NCBI GenBank assembly: GCA_028095005.1 | Contig: CM051462.1 | Coordinates: 83,401,846 to 83,465,845, forward strand | Length of the DNA stretch: 64,000 nucleotides | Direction of reading: 5' to 3' | DNA from: Rhynchospora pubera | Lineage: Eukaryota; Streptophyta; Magnoliopsida; Poales; Cyperaceae | Part shown: positions 1 to 10,867 of the stretch, one piece after another | Numbering within the stretch: the first letter of the stretch is position 1 | Layout: each line of letters opens with the position of its first letter | Program-made: the position numbers and the translations under genes | The notes under the pieces: generated by a model | Seen by the model: the letters and a program-made list of their open reading frames with translations, nothing else | Told to the model about the DNA's origin: nothing | The model's database searches: none

Positions 1-3000
1 ATGTTGGTTTAGGCTTAGACATGATGACTCACTCTAACCTATATGCATGATTTGGGTTTGATTTATGACTGTGCTAGGTTTTGGCTTAGCACAGCTTATG
101 CACTGGACAAAACATTTCACTTTAGTCCCTGGCCTTTATTTATTTTTTACTTGTCTGGTTTATTGGATTTAGCCATGAACCAGACCATGCAACCTATGGA
201 CTTATCATGCTAGTTTGAACTTAGATGTGCTTTAATCTATCATGTATGCACTGGACTCACTATGCAAGACTATTAACAGATGCAGTGAGTGTTTGATTTT
301 CAAACTTTTGGACTCAGCAAAGAGATGCACATGCGTAAATGATATGAATGCTTGTTTTAAACTGACTCCTACATGCATGACCATGAACAGGTGCTGAATA
401 TGCTTGCTTTATTTTGAAATCATTTTTACATGACTATGAACAAATGTTGTGCTTGTTTTGTTTTGAAATCATGATGCAACTTTGAAAATGTGCTATTGAT
501 CACTTTTATTTGATTTATTTGGTGGTGTACAAGCCCCGCACACTGTCTAGGAACTTGCACACTTTTGATTTCTGAGAGTGGCACACAGACCCTGCATAAA
601 AGCTAGGAATCCATGTGCCTTATTCACACCATATGCTCATCACGAGAGATCCTTTACACAGCCAAATACCAGGCTGGAGTTTCTTTAAAGCCAAATACCA
701 GGCTTAAACCATACAAGTCAAATACCAGACTTGTTTCAAAGAAAACAAAGAAAAGAAGGAGTTGAGGAGAGAAGAAGAAACAAAACATAAGAAAAACTTA
801 TTTTTGGCCCCTTTTATTTCATAAAAACATAGTTTTACATTTGCATTATCTTCTTTCTTTTCTTTTACAATTCTCTGAGAAATGAAAAACTATCCTGACA
901 CTTCAAAATTTCAGAAAATGGGGGGGGGGCCTGGATTCCATCGTCTTTAGCTCCTTATATAGGTATTGGACTAGGGTTTCCTCCAGACTTCATATGCCAT
1001 GTGGCATTTCCTCCTATTTTTTATTCTTGATCTTCTTTAGATGAAGGGCTGAGATGCTATCTTGCTCCTTACCACCTCAATTTGGGTGTTGTCTTCACAT
1101 GGTGTGTTTTACTTCATTACACCATCTCCTTGGCTGGTCTTTGGTCTCTTGACATGTGGCATTGGCATTGGGGATAGTGTATTTGGGGTATTTGGGTTTA
1201 CTTCTGTTTACTGGATTGGCTTTGTGCCTATGACAGGTGGGGTATGTGCCACCTGGGCTTGGGAGAGGATAAGCATAAGCTATTTACTCCCTTTTACTTG
1301 GTATCAAACTTGGAGATGGGGTTTGCTTGGCGCCAGCTGCATTCTGTGGCCTGTCAGAAGGGTGTTTGAGGGATTTCATGGCTAATTGATGTATCTCCAG
1401 TGGAATTACACGGTTTGGGGCTATTCCAACAGCTCAATTATGTTTAATTTTCCATTTCTATCCTTCTCTGGGTTTGTTTTGATGATTTGGTGTTGCTTCC
1501 TGCAGGTATTTCCCATGCAGTTGGTGGCTTGGCAACGTGTTATTTGATTGTCATGCCTGTCGGCTGTTTTGTGGCTCCTTTGTGGCATGACAACGCTTAT
1601 CCTTGGTGCCTGGGAGAGGTGGTGCTCTTGTGCACTGGGACATGTGTCACAATTAAGTGGCTCTCTCCTTGGTTGTTAATTGTATGCCTTGGCTGTGGGC
1701 TATGTTGTTTCAGTTGTTGGCTGTTGTGCCTCAGTTGAGGGTTTGGTACATCCCAGAAAGGTTTGCTCCTCTCCAGTATTTGCTTTTGGCATGGTCTTAG
1801 CCTTTGATGCGCCTCATGGTTGGCATCGATTGATTTATTGTGGCAATTTGGTGGCACGGTAACTTTGTTTGTTTGAGACACCATTTGTCAACTATTGACA
1901 CTTTGGACTCACACTCAGGTTGCATAGTTGGTTGGTATGATTTGATTTATCTTGACCCTATTTAGGGATCAATTATAATGGCAGTTCTATTTTGAACTTG
2001 CTTTAGCATTAGTCACATTATGGTAGTGACTATGGCTGGGGCATTACAACCTATGTGTTTGACTTATCATTTTGTCAATTTTGACAATTTGTGCTCACAC
2101 TTGGCTTTATTGAGTGCATGCAGTGATGGCATTTGAGATTTTACTTGTGCTATGCAGTGATGGCATTTGCACCATTTTACCTTGTCTTCTTCCCCCCTTT
2201 TTACTGGAGACATCCAGTTGTGAGAGGAGTCGATTATTGTTGCATCAGAGCTCCATGTTCCATCTGGGCATGCTCTCTAATCGAGATTAAGCACATTCGT
2301 TGCATTTAACTCACATACAGAACCTCTCTTCTCCATCTGCACATGACCGCCATTACCGCTTGCTTCCGTCTTGACTCATTTGTCTCCACAAGCATTCGGC
2401 AGCGAAATTGATTGCTCAAGTATACTACTCGTTCCTCCCACGAGCTGAATTACCATTCAATTGCATCAATTCACCTATGTAGCGACTTAATTTTATCATC
2501 TCCTCCCCAGGCAGTGAACTCCTCCTTCGTTCAATTGGAGTTGTTCCTTTACTAATTCCTATGGTGTTTGATCTCGCTGGGTTCGTGAGAGCATCGCCTG
2601 TCGAGTGGTGAATTCATCTTGGGCTGAGGTGGTCGGAGTTGGTGGCACGGCGTTTGTTTCCGTCGAAGGAGTTGCGCTGCCATTTTTGTTAACTGCTCCT
2701 TCCTCCTTCTCTTTCCTTTCTTTTTTCCTCTAACGATATAGTGTTGAGCCAATGGGGTGACGACACGTGTACAATCGTTTATGTGACTGAGCCGAGACAA
2801 ATGGCTTGGTATTGGGTCCAGTCGGGATCCAACTTGGGTCTGTTTCGCCTGAGTCGCATTGGCTGTCGGATCTAATTTTGATAACGGGTCCATGGATTCG
2901 GATCCGTCTGATTTATTTGAGTTGGGCCGCTGTTTATACTTGGACCGCCAGAATAATATGAATGGGCCTTGATTTTATTTGTAATTTAAATCTAACCCAA

Positions 3001-3067
3001 TTTGATATTTGTAATTTAAAGTTAATTTTGCTGCATGGTTTCGTAATATTATTTTGGTGCCTATTCA
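1..3067. other. Left flank without recognisable gene
   Basis: I see no convincing gene here. The ORFs of 60 to 113 codons (for example 1062-1385, rich in Trp and aromatic residues, and 2552-2893 on the minus strand) match no family I recognise and have no intron or domain support. The texture, long and non-coding with oligopurine stretches near 745-785 and a G run near 919-928, would suit the untranslated part of a retroelement, but I found no LTR pair, PBS or PPT to support that. Two short direct copies of GCAGTGATGGCATTTG lie near 2120-2175. Confidence 0.4.
661..734 (+). repeat. Three short CAAATACCAG direct repeats
   Basis: The core CAAATACCAG followed by GCT or ACT occurs three times at intervals of about 28 bp, starting near 661, 690 and 717. 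Intervening sequence differs, so this is a short degenerate tandem repeat. No function can be assigned. Confidence 0.7.
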
Positions 3068-3610
3068 TTGGTCAGTTTGGCACGAGATTTTGCAGGGTTC
3101 TCTGCACATGTGTGAGAACTATGACTGTTTCAGATTTTCCATTATATAGAACACAGATGCAATTAATTGTAGGGATATCAAAGGCTCCATATGGCATTTT
3201 CATAATTAAGTTACCGTCCACTGTTTAGAAATTTTTGTATTTTCCTCTCATATTTTTATGACTGTTTGTCAAGGCTATTTAGTATGATTGTAAATGTGGT
3301 TTTGGTTTGTATATTACATGACTTTATTTCTATGGTTTTGTTGCCCATCAGAAGGCCATTTCAACATGAAATTTCGCAGAATTCCCCATGTACCTGTGGA
3401 GAATATAGTTGCTACAAATTTTCCGTTATGTGGGTCGTGAGTGTAATCAATCATAAGGATATCTAAGCCTCCATACGGCATTTCCATAATTGAATTACAG
3501 TCCATATTTAGGAAACTTTGCATTTTTCCTTTCACATTTCATGACAATGCGTCAAGACGGTTTTGGTTGATCGTAGAGGTTTTAGTTTTATTGTATAGTT
3601 GCATGCAGTA
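3068..3610 (+). repeat. Old tandem duplication, units about 284 bp apart
   Basis: Two diverged copies lie head to tail. The best-preserved part is near 3174 (GATATCAAAGGCTCCATA) and 3458 (GATATCTAAGCCTCCATA). Both continue through a shared CATAATT...ACAG/CCGTCCA...TTTAG stretch and end in a similar T-rich tail. Many substitutions separate the units, so the duplication is old. No ORF is conserved between the two, so it is probably non-coding. Confidence 0.75.
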
Positions 3611-3639
3611 GAATATAGAGGCAAACAAGGATAAGTTGT

Positions 3640-4417
3640 AGATTCGAAAGAGGAGGCTAGCTTGTACTGAAAAGTGTAGCTTCTAAATTGGCTGAAAGGT
3701 AACTTAGATATCCCTTAGAAAACTAATAATTTAGACATAAGTTAATTAAAATACCGACACAAAAGTTTAGGTTTCATTGACGACAGTTGAGGAATAGGAA
3801 CTTAGCCACAGCCAATCTAAGCAATTCACAACGTTAAAGACAAGTTTAACATGTCATAACTCAGTTCCATACTCTCTGTTCGGACCGAACTAGTCTGGTT
3901 CGGACCAAACTGAAGGTGAGAATACTGGTAACCCAACATTTAACACGAAAGCGAGCGTCCGGCGATCCAGATGCTAAACCTAAGTGAAACCTGACCCCTA
4001 GGATGTTCATTTGCATATTAAAAACACCAAAAACTTCACTTAAATAATTTAGATATTAAAATACCCAAAAATATTTATTTACTTGCACCTTTAGATTTAA
4101 TCAACCAAAATCCATAAAAACTATCTTGTCTAGCTTTCATAAGGAAGTAAAGTCTAGTAATCAATTGTACTGTCCTTTAGGTTCGAACCTAAAGCTTAAC
4201 TAAAACGACTAGTAAGGTTAGCTCTAGGTTTATAAATTTATTTGATTCCTAGGTTTTAAGCCTTCATCACATAATTTGGTCAAAGTATCAAAACTATTTT
4301 TATGAGTTCATGGAAAAAGTAAGTATTTTTTGTGAGTTCATGCAAATTGAATGTACAATACAAAAGAGTTTGCAAATAAAGTCGATGTATTACTTAAACT
4401 CAATTTTTTTTTATTTG
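3640..4417 (-). mobile_element. LTR-retroelement remnant, family also at 43.3 kb
   Basis: Read on the minus strand, this stretch aligns by eye with 43280-43700 on the plus strand. Shared blocks in order are AAACCTA..., AATGAATTTATAA-like, CTTACTA..., a TTCGAACC(T/C)AA core, a run of ATATTTTTGGGT and a (C)ATCCTAGGG block. Then comes a GGTCCGAA-type palindrome region (plus-strand GTTCGGACCGAAC near 3879). The phrase around the TCGAACC core is typical of plant LTR elements, but the assignment to LTR is inference. The LARD-like element at 4418 is inserted at its edge, so the full extent is not visible. Confidence 0.5.
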
Positions 4418-5069
4418 TGTCACACCCCGACACATAGGGCTTGACAATCTCCGCCGCGAATACACAATCTCTGTGCACCCGCAAGGCATTTCCTTACTAA
4501 TTACAAGGTTAAGTTCCAGCTTACCATGATCTACCACGTTGTCTCCTACGACTCATTGAGTCATCATGGCAAGACAAATTTTGGCCTAACTTCACTTGAC
4601 TTGATCGAGCCCGTCTCTGCAACCTGGAACCCACATCCATTGTGGAAAACATGCAAAAGCACGGAATGAGAAATAAATTCTCAGTGCTGGTTTTAGTTCC
4701 AGTACGTGGATTTAAGCTAAAATCCAAGTTCTAGAAATAACACCCATGAATAAATAATTTATTGATTAAACATGACAGTAAAAACATTATTTGCATTTAA
4801 TATAAACAAGGTATGCATGTGTCAACTTAAATGATATCAATTGCAATTCTTCATTTAAATTATGATATCCAGCATATGACCGAAATTGAAATCGGACAAA
4901 ATCACAAAATCTGACTATGACAAAAGTCATATACATGTCGGAACTGAACACGCGGCACGAATCCCATCGCAGACAACACATGTCTGGATATGATAGGAAA
5001 CTGAGCGTGTCAGGGGTCCGAGCATGGCAGAATTGAGCATATCATAAATCTGAACAAATCACAAATCTT

Positions 5070-5295
5070 CCCCTAACTTGGGTGGCAAAAGGGATCCGTC
5101 CCTTACCCAAGTGGCAAAAGGGGATTTCAAATCCACATGTCATTAGCATACTTCCATAATCACAATCATTTTCACTCAGGACTCCTAACCCAACCGGTTG
5201 GGCAGGCAAAAGGAGACCTCTCCCTAACCCGAGGGCAGGCAAAAGAGACTCATCTCTAACCCTGCGCAGGCAAAAGGGAGTTCCAAATCCGCATA
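5070..5295. repeat. Degenerate direct repeats inside the 3' LTR
   Basis: About five units combine CC(C)TAACCC/ACTTGGG with GGGCAGGCAAAAGG or GGTGGCAAAAGGG. Examples are at about 5075, 5105, 5185, 5220 and 5260. The spacing is irregular, near 30-45 bp after the first pair. The second LTR holds the same block at 11521-11747 with a few substitutions, so the repeats existed before the insertion. LTR enhancers are often built from such repeats, but a regulatory role here is inference. Confidence 0.75.
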
Positions 5296-7248
5296 GCACT
5301 ACCGAACTGGCCGAAGCCGGGTGCCAACCGACTCCGGAGAGTGATGCAAACATATCAAATCACACATATCAAGCACATCATATCATATCTCAGCTATTCA
5401 TTCACATCATTTCATATCTTTCAGTCAGATCATTCATAAGACAGATTTATCAATAGCAACGGCATTTCCAAATATCTGACTGTTACTTATCAAATTTCTC
5501 AAAACGGTGAACATGCTTTTCAAAATGCAGTTTTAGCAATAATTGGGCACTATCATTTAAAATGCTTGAATACGGTCATGCAGGCAAACGAATTTCCAAT
5601 ATGCATATGAATAAAACATTTTTTATTAATTACTTAAACTTTAACAAAAATCCAACGTAATTCCGCACCTGGATAGTAGAAAGCATAAACGTAGTTTCTC
5701 GATATCTCGTGATGATTCGGATGCTTGACGACCATTATACTTGGGTTCTTTCCCTTAACGGTTTGCTAGGCTTGATAGTCACGTGTCAAGTGATTCTAGT
5801 TCGGTTCCCTAATAAAACAAGTGACTTTCTTACTAACCGTTACATACTTAAAGTAACCTAAATAACCTAATTATTGGCCGTTCTTGGGTTACCATACTGA
5901 CGGCCTAAGTTAACCAGACTGGTTGAGATTTGGATAGTTAGATTCAGATTATTAATTTAGGGGATTCTGTTTTAAAATATATCATTAAGTATTTTATCTT
6001 ATTATTAATAATTGGTTTTGACTTTTCGGTCATTAAGAGTTTATATTTATTTTTATTATATAGTGTTTTTCCCAATATTCATTTAGTTGTGCTATATTTG
6101 ATTTATTTCAATAATACTTAATTAGTTTGCATTGCTTAATATTTATTAAATTATTTAACTATTTGTTATATCGAAAATTTAAATCAGAAAATTATAATCT
6201 TAGATCAAGAAAACAATTGGAAATAGAAAATTAAAATCTAAATTATTTGATTGGTTTGTTTAGGATCAGAAAGTCGATGATTTGATTGTCATTGTATATG
6301 TTCTTGACTCACTCGAACTATTCTCATCATCTCCCGAAAAATAAAATCGAATCCCACTTAATTAAGGGAATACCCAGTTATTGCTAACGACCTTTCCTAT
6401 AATTAATTACTAAGCATACTACTTAATTAACTTAATCTTGGATTAAGTTTAAGATTAAATTTAAGTCCAATTTCAGCACTGGGCCGAGATTAATAGCCCA
6501 AAAATCAATTTCTGTATTGGGCCAAACAAATTTTCTTTTATTTCAGCCGAAGCCCAAAAAGTCAGCCCACTCAAGGCCCATAATCATATACGGCTAAGTC
6601 AGGTCAACCTGACCCAGTTGACCTGAGCCAGACTTAACGGGTCCGCTAACCAATAAATGGATCCGACCCACAATCCTATGTACTTTTCTCCAAAAGGACC
6701 CCGAAACCATTTATTTTACATTTAGATCCTTTTTCCTCACAACTTAGTCCCTGAATCTCGTCACAGCGTACCAGTATGGTACCATTGGTACAGGGGGTGT
6801 ACCAGAGACTGATACCCAGCCTAAAATCCCATCGCAAAGCCTTACAAAGGTCTCCATCAGTGCCCAACCACGAGAACAACATCAAACTCAAACAGTTTGG
6901 CTTAAACAACATTAACAAATCTATAAACCGTAACAGATGGGGTTTCAAGCATTCAAAGTCCACAAATTAGGGTTATCATACTATCAATTTCACTAGTTAT
7001 GGTCAAGACAGTATCATCAAATTAACACACAGTACCAACTCAATTTTAGGCTCAAACCCTAATCGAGAAATCAATCAAGCAAGTTATCAACCCACTATTC
7101 CAACTTATTTATAGCACAGAAGGGTTCAAATATATCTTGGATCTTCAACGATTAGCTCCCTCTCCTCTTTTATTTTCCTCCTTATTTATTTATTTTTCTG
7201 GAATTTTTCTTAGCCGATAGAGAAACAGAAATTAGACCAACCTCGAGG

Positions 7249-7256
7249 TATTTATA
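7249..7256 (-). promoter_or_regulatory. Candidate TATA box of the 3' LTR
   Basis: On the minus strand the sequence reads CCTATAAATACC, a good plant TATA box, about 640 bp inside the LTR from its U3 end. It agrees with the right-to-left transcription implied by the PBS and PPT. A second weaker TATA-like site (CTATAAATAAG, minus strand) lies near 7105-7120. Confidence 0.55.
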
Positions 7257-7890
7257 GGCAGCCATGGTAAGGAGAAGAGAAGAGAGGGGCCAACGGTGAG
7301 GATATCAAGCTCGAATCCTACAGTTTGAGTCAATACTTCGATACTTATCCATCTCTCTCGCGGATAAGAGCAAGAGGGGCAGCCAATCGGAGGTGCTAGG
7401 CTGTGGCATGGTGGGATTGGTTAGCCACAGTCCATCCGTCCCAATTTCTCGAGAGGAATTTCTCGTCAGAGAAGACGAGAGAAGAGAAAGAATCGGACGG
7501 AGCGAACAAAGAGAAGGGAAAAGGAAAGAGAAAGGAGATGGTGCCACGGGAAATCCGATTTTTATTAAAAATTTACCCATTTGATCCTTTGTGGCAGAGA
7601 CTTTGTGGCTAAAGATGCTGCAACAAGTTAATTGATTTTTCTTATTAGATTAAATTCTGATTTGAGCTCAATTAATCTAGTAATTTGAGCTTTGATTTTG
7701 CTAGAATCATTTAAGTCATTTTTAGATACTACACAATTTAAAAGATTTCGATTTCGAGTGAATTTTACTGTTACAATTTAATTAATCGTTTAAGATTATT
7801 AGTTCTAAAATTTTGTTTATCTTAATATTATTTTTAAGATTAACCTAATTTTTATAATTAAACTGGATCTGGTATTTCTACTATGTTACA

Positions 7891-7909
7891 TTCCACCCCC
7901 CTTAAAAAG
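7891..7909 (-). other. Polypurine tract of the LARD-like element
   Basis: On the minus strand the bases just outside the LTR read CTTTTTAAGGGGGGTGGAA, followed at once by the LTR start TGTAACA. Further upstream on that strand is GAAATTTCGAGGACGAAA, a sequence often seen just before the PPT in plant Ty3/gypsy elements. This fixes the element's direction and suggests a Ty3/gypsy origin. Confidence 0.85.
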
Positions 7910-10842
7910 AAATTTCGTCCTCGAAATTTCAAAGGAGTTAAGTTTAATATATGTTTGAGATTAGTTTCATCATGTTTTAACTTGTTTTAGTATCGTTCCA
8001 CCATATTTTCTTTATTATTTTGGTTCTGCTTAGTAATTGTTTTTACCTCTTGGTTGTTGGTACACATATATCAAAGTATGACTTTAACTTTCTTGATGGT
8101 CAGTCAAGGAAGCAAAGTAATACTTAATATATAAAAGATTAATATCAATATTGGTGACCAGCCAATATAGATTTCAATCTTCGTACACAAATATTTTAGT
8201 ACCTTTATCAGCTGTTGAATTTCATGGTAGTTATTTTCTGTATATTTTGGTATGAATAGTATCTTTAATTTTGTATTTATTTATTTATATTTCTTTTTTT
8301 TTCAAATTTGAATCTAGATTGCTGATTCTCACAAGTAAGATTTTGAGATTTAGTGATGTTTTGATTACTGGATAGACTTATCTATCTTATTTATTTCAGC
8401 ATACACATTTCAAACAAACGGATGGACAAGGTAATCTAGTGTTGGTGAACTTTATTCCAAGTACAAAGGTTTCTTCTAGACGATAGGTTTCTTCTCTCTT
8501 ACCGACTCAAGATAAAATATATAATCGATTCTAGTTTCTACTTTCATTATTAAAATTTTCTTCAAGAATGAAAGTCGATTATTCTTGTAAGAATCGATAT
8601 ATTCCCATGAGTCTTATTCATCTTTAAAGAATTCATAGTTCCTTTAGTATGACTGATCTTATTCTAACTTAAAATATCCGTTGATCATGTTATTACGGAA
8701 TATTTAAGTCATGAGCTTTCTATTAGCTCAAGTCACACTAAGAATTCTTTATTTCGAGTCAGGTCATTATATTCAAATAGTTTCAGTCAACAAGAAACAT
8801 ATGCTATTCAATAAGGATATAGTATAAGTACTCGCCTTGAGATTAATATGACTGAAATTGGTGTTGAATATTTTTGACTCGTTTCTTGAGCATTTTATTT
8901 CTCTTTATTGAGAAATACTTTTAGGTATAACAATCTATCTACACAACAACCCTCAAGGTCATGGATAGTTTTCCATCAGACTTGGAAAGTTAATTTTAAA
9001 TTGTTATCTCCAATTGGTTGATAGTTATAGCTAAATTCTATAAATCTACAATAATTCATCTAGTGAATATATTGTAATTTAAGAATATGAATTATCATAG
9101 CTATAACTAATTTTGAATAATTTCACAATCTAGTATGGATTTAAAAATTATTGACAGTCAATGGAGATAATGTATTTATTCTAATACAATAAGACAATTG
9201 AAGTCCTTCGATTATCTAACAAATCACTAAGGTATGATTTATCAGATTTCCAAGAATTGCAAATCCGAACGACATTACTATTTAATTTAATGGTCGTTAA
9301 CGGATATAGCAAGTGACTCTCCTTGATAAAGTAAGGATAAATTGAAGTTATTTATACCAATATATACATATGTTCATTATAACATATTGGTTTAACTTCA
9401 AGTCACCTCCTTTATGTGTCTCAAGAGTGAATTGCCTAGTCAAATAAGTTATCGACTAGCAATTATTTTAATTGCACCCAATTTGCTGTGTTTTAACAGA
9501 AATTAAGCTATTTAAATATTTAATCTCTTATTCCAGATAAAATCTCAAAAATGTTCTTATTGAAATATTGAGATATTTGAAAATTAACTGGAATGATTGA
9601 GATATCCACTTATCATCAAACAAGTATTATAACTTGTATCTTAACAAGTTAATTGCTTTAAATGTTAATAGCTTAAGGACTTAATCATCATATACTCGAC
9701 ATTCGAAGTACAGATGAAATTATTTACGAAGGTTAAATTGCACTTCCTATAGTTGCCATACATTTGGGTTATCCAGTTGTTTAGCAAAGTCCATAGTTTA
9801 TAAGCTATTAACGAGTCCTCTGGTTAAAATTCTAACCTATTTTATTTTATAAAAGTACATTCATTGAGTACTCGTAACTATAAGATGACTTAATGCAGAT
9901 GTCTAAGGACAAAAAGATCATCTCATAGAATAATAGGTAGAATGAGTTTTCACTAACATCTAGAGGTTATTTTGGGATACATCCTCCTAATTTTTTTCAA
10001 GTTATTATGAGAATTACATCTCATTCTTACATCAGGGGATGTATTTTCCCATAATGTTTTCCTCATTGAGCTTGTCAAAGTCCCATGTTGAATTTATTTT
10101 AGAACAGTCTTCAGCTCATTTGTCCTTACTTCCATACTCGAAATAATCATTATTCAAGTAATTATATTAGGGTTAAGGACAAGGCAACTTATTATAATTA
10201 TACCATAACTATTTTGGTACATACTTTCTTTTTGCAGGTTCAATGCAAACTATGGGGCTTGCATTCCTGTTTTGTTTTTCAACAGTCATCTTCTTCAACG
10301 CTGGTAATTCTTGTGTAGCCGAGTCGTCTCTTGAAGTAGCGTCGTCTAAAATTCGTTTATCTACGTACTATTATTTTTAATAACAAATAAAGTTAGGTTT
10401 ATATCAAAACTTAAATTATCAATAACATATTTCTCTTATTTCCAAATTATAGTAGTATATATACATTGTGTTAATTATCAGGATAGTTCTTATTGAGGAA
10501 AAATAAGATAGCAAGTATTCATTATCATGCATTTAGTATTATTTAATAAAATATTTTAAGGAAGTTTTCAAATCTAATTAATTACCGAATTAACTAGTGA
10601 GAGTTTCTTTCCTAAATATAACATGTATATAATATATATATTTTTTTCTAGTTTAATTTGCAATCATTTACAATTATATATATATGCATCCTACATGGTT
10701 GTATTTCCATTTATATATTATCTACCTATTTTATGAATATCATATTACCACTTAATTATATATATAGGATATAAATCATGCCATTAATTATCCCAGCTGC
10801 TACCCACACTCGCGTATTACAGGTCTGGTTAAGGCTTCAAAA
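7910..10842 (-). other. Non-coding internal region of the LARD-like element
   Basis: The region is about 2.9 kb, A+T-rich, with no open frame of useful length on either strand and no visible reverse transcriptase, RNase H, integrase or zinc-knuckle motifs. It holds only the replication signals at its two edges. A stretch near 10235-10370 is somewhat less A+T-rich and might be a decayed gag start on the minus strand, but stops prevent any support for this. Confidence 0.7.
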
Positions 10843-10857
10843 CAATCTCTGATACCA
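10843..10857 (-). other. Primer binding site, initiator-Met tRNA
   Basis: The minus strand reads TGGTATCAGAGATTG. The first eleven bases equal the usual plant primer site complementary to the 3' end of initiator methionine tRNA (TGGTATCAGAG). It lies 10 nt inside the LTR boundary at 10868, a common spacing. It identifies the right-hand LTR as the 5' LTR. Confidence 0.85.
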
Positions 10858-10867
10858 CCAAAGAGAC

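Larger units (their letters stand above)
4418..7890 (-). repeat. 3' LTR, complete (3,473 bp)
   Basis: Plus-strand ends are TGTCACACCCCGACAC and CTACTATGTTACA. On the minus strand the LTR therefore begins TGTAACATAG directly after a polypurine tract. It carries a TATA-type box on the minus strand and internal degenerate direct repeats. ORFs of 64 to 103 codons inside it recur at the same offset in the other LTR only because the DNA is duplicated. I do not regard them as genes. Confidence 0.9.

Noticed and set aside
1062..1738. Aromatic-rich ORFs of 107 and 83 codons as possible membrane-protein genes
   Set aside because: No intron, no paralogue, no recognisable family, and overlapping ORFs on the other strand. 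The Trp/Phe/Leu bias follows from the T+G-rich sequence.
5042..5353. 103-codon minus-strand ORF, repeated at 11493-11804, as a conserved gene
   Set aside because: The repetition is due to the two LTRs of one element, and the ORF spans the GGCAGGCAAAAGG repeats.
6676..7612. ORFs of 63 to 95 codons in the LTR, one pair on opposite strands of the same segment
   Set aside because: They overlap in antisense, are not linked to a gag-like domain, and fall in the U3/R region.
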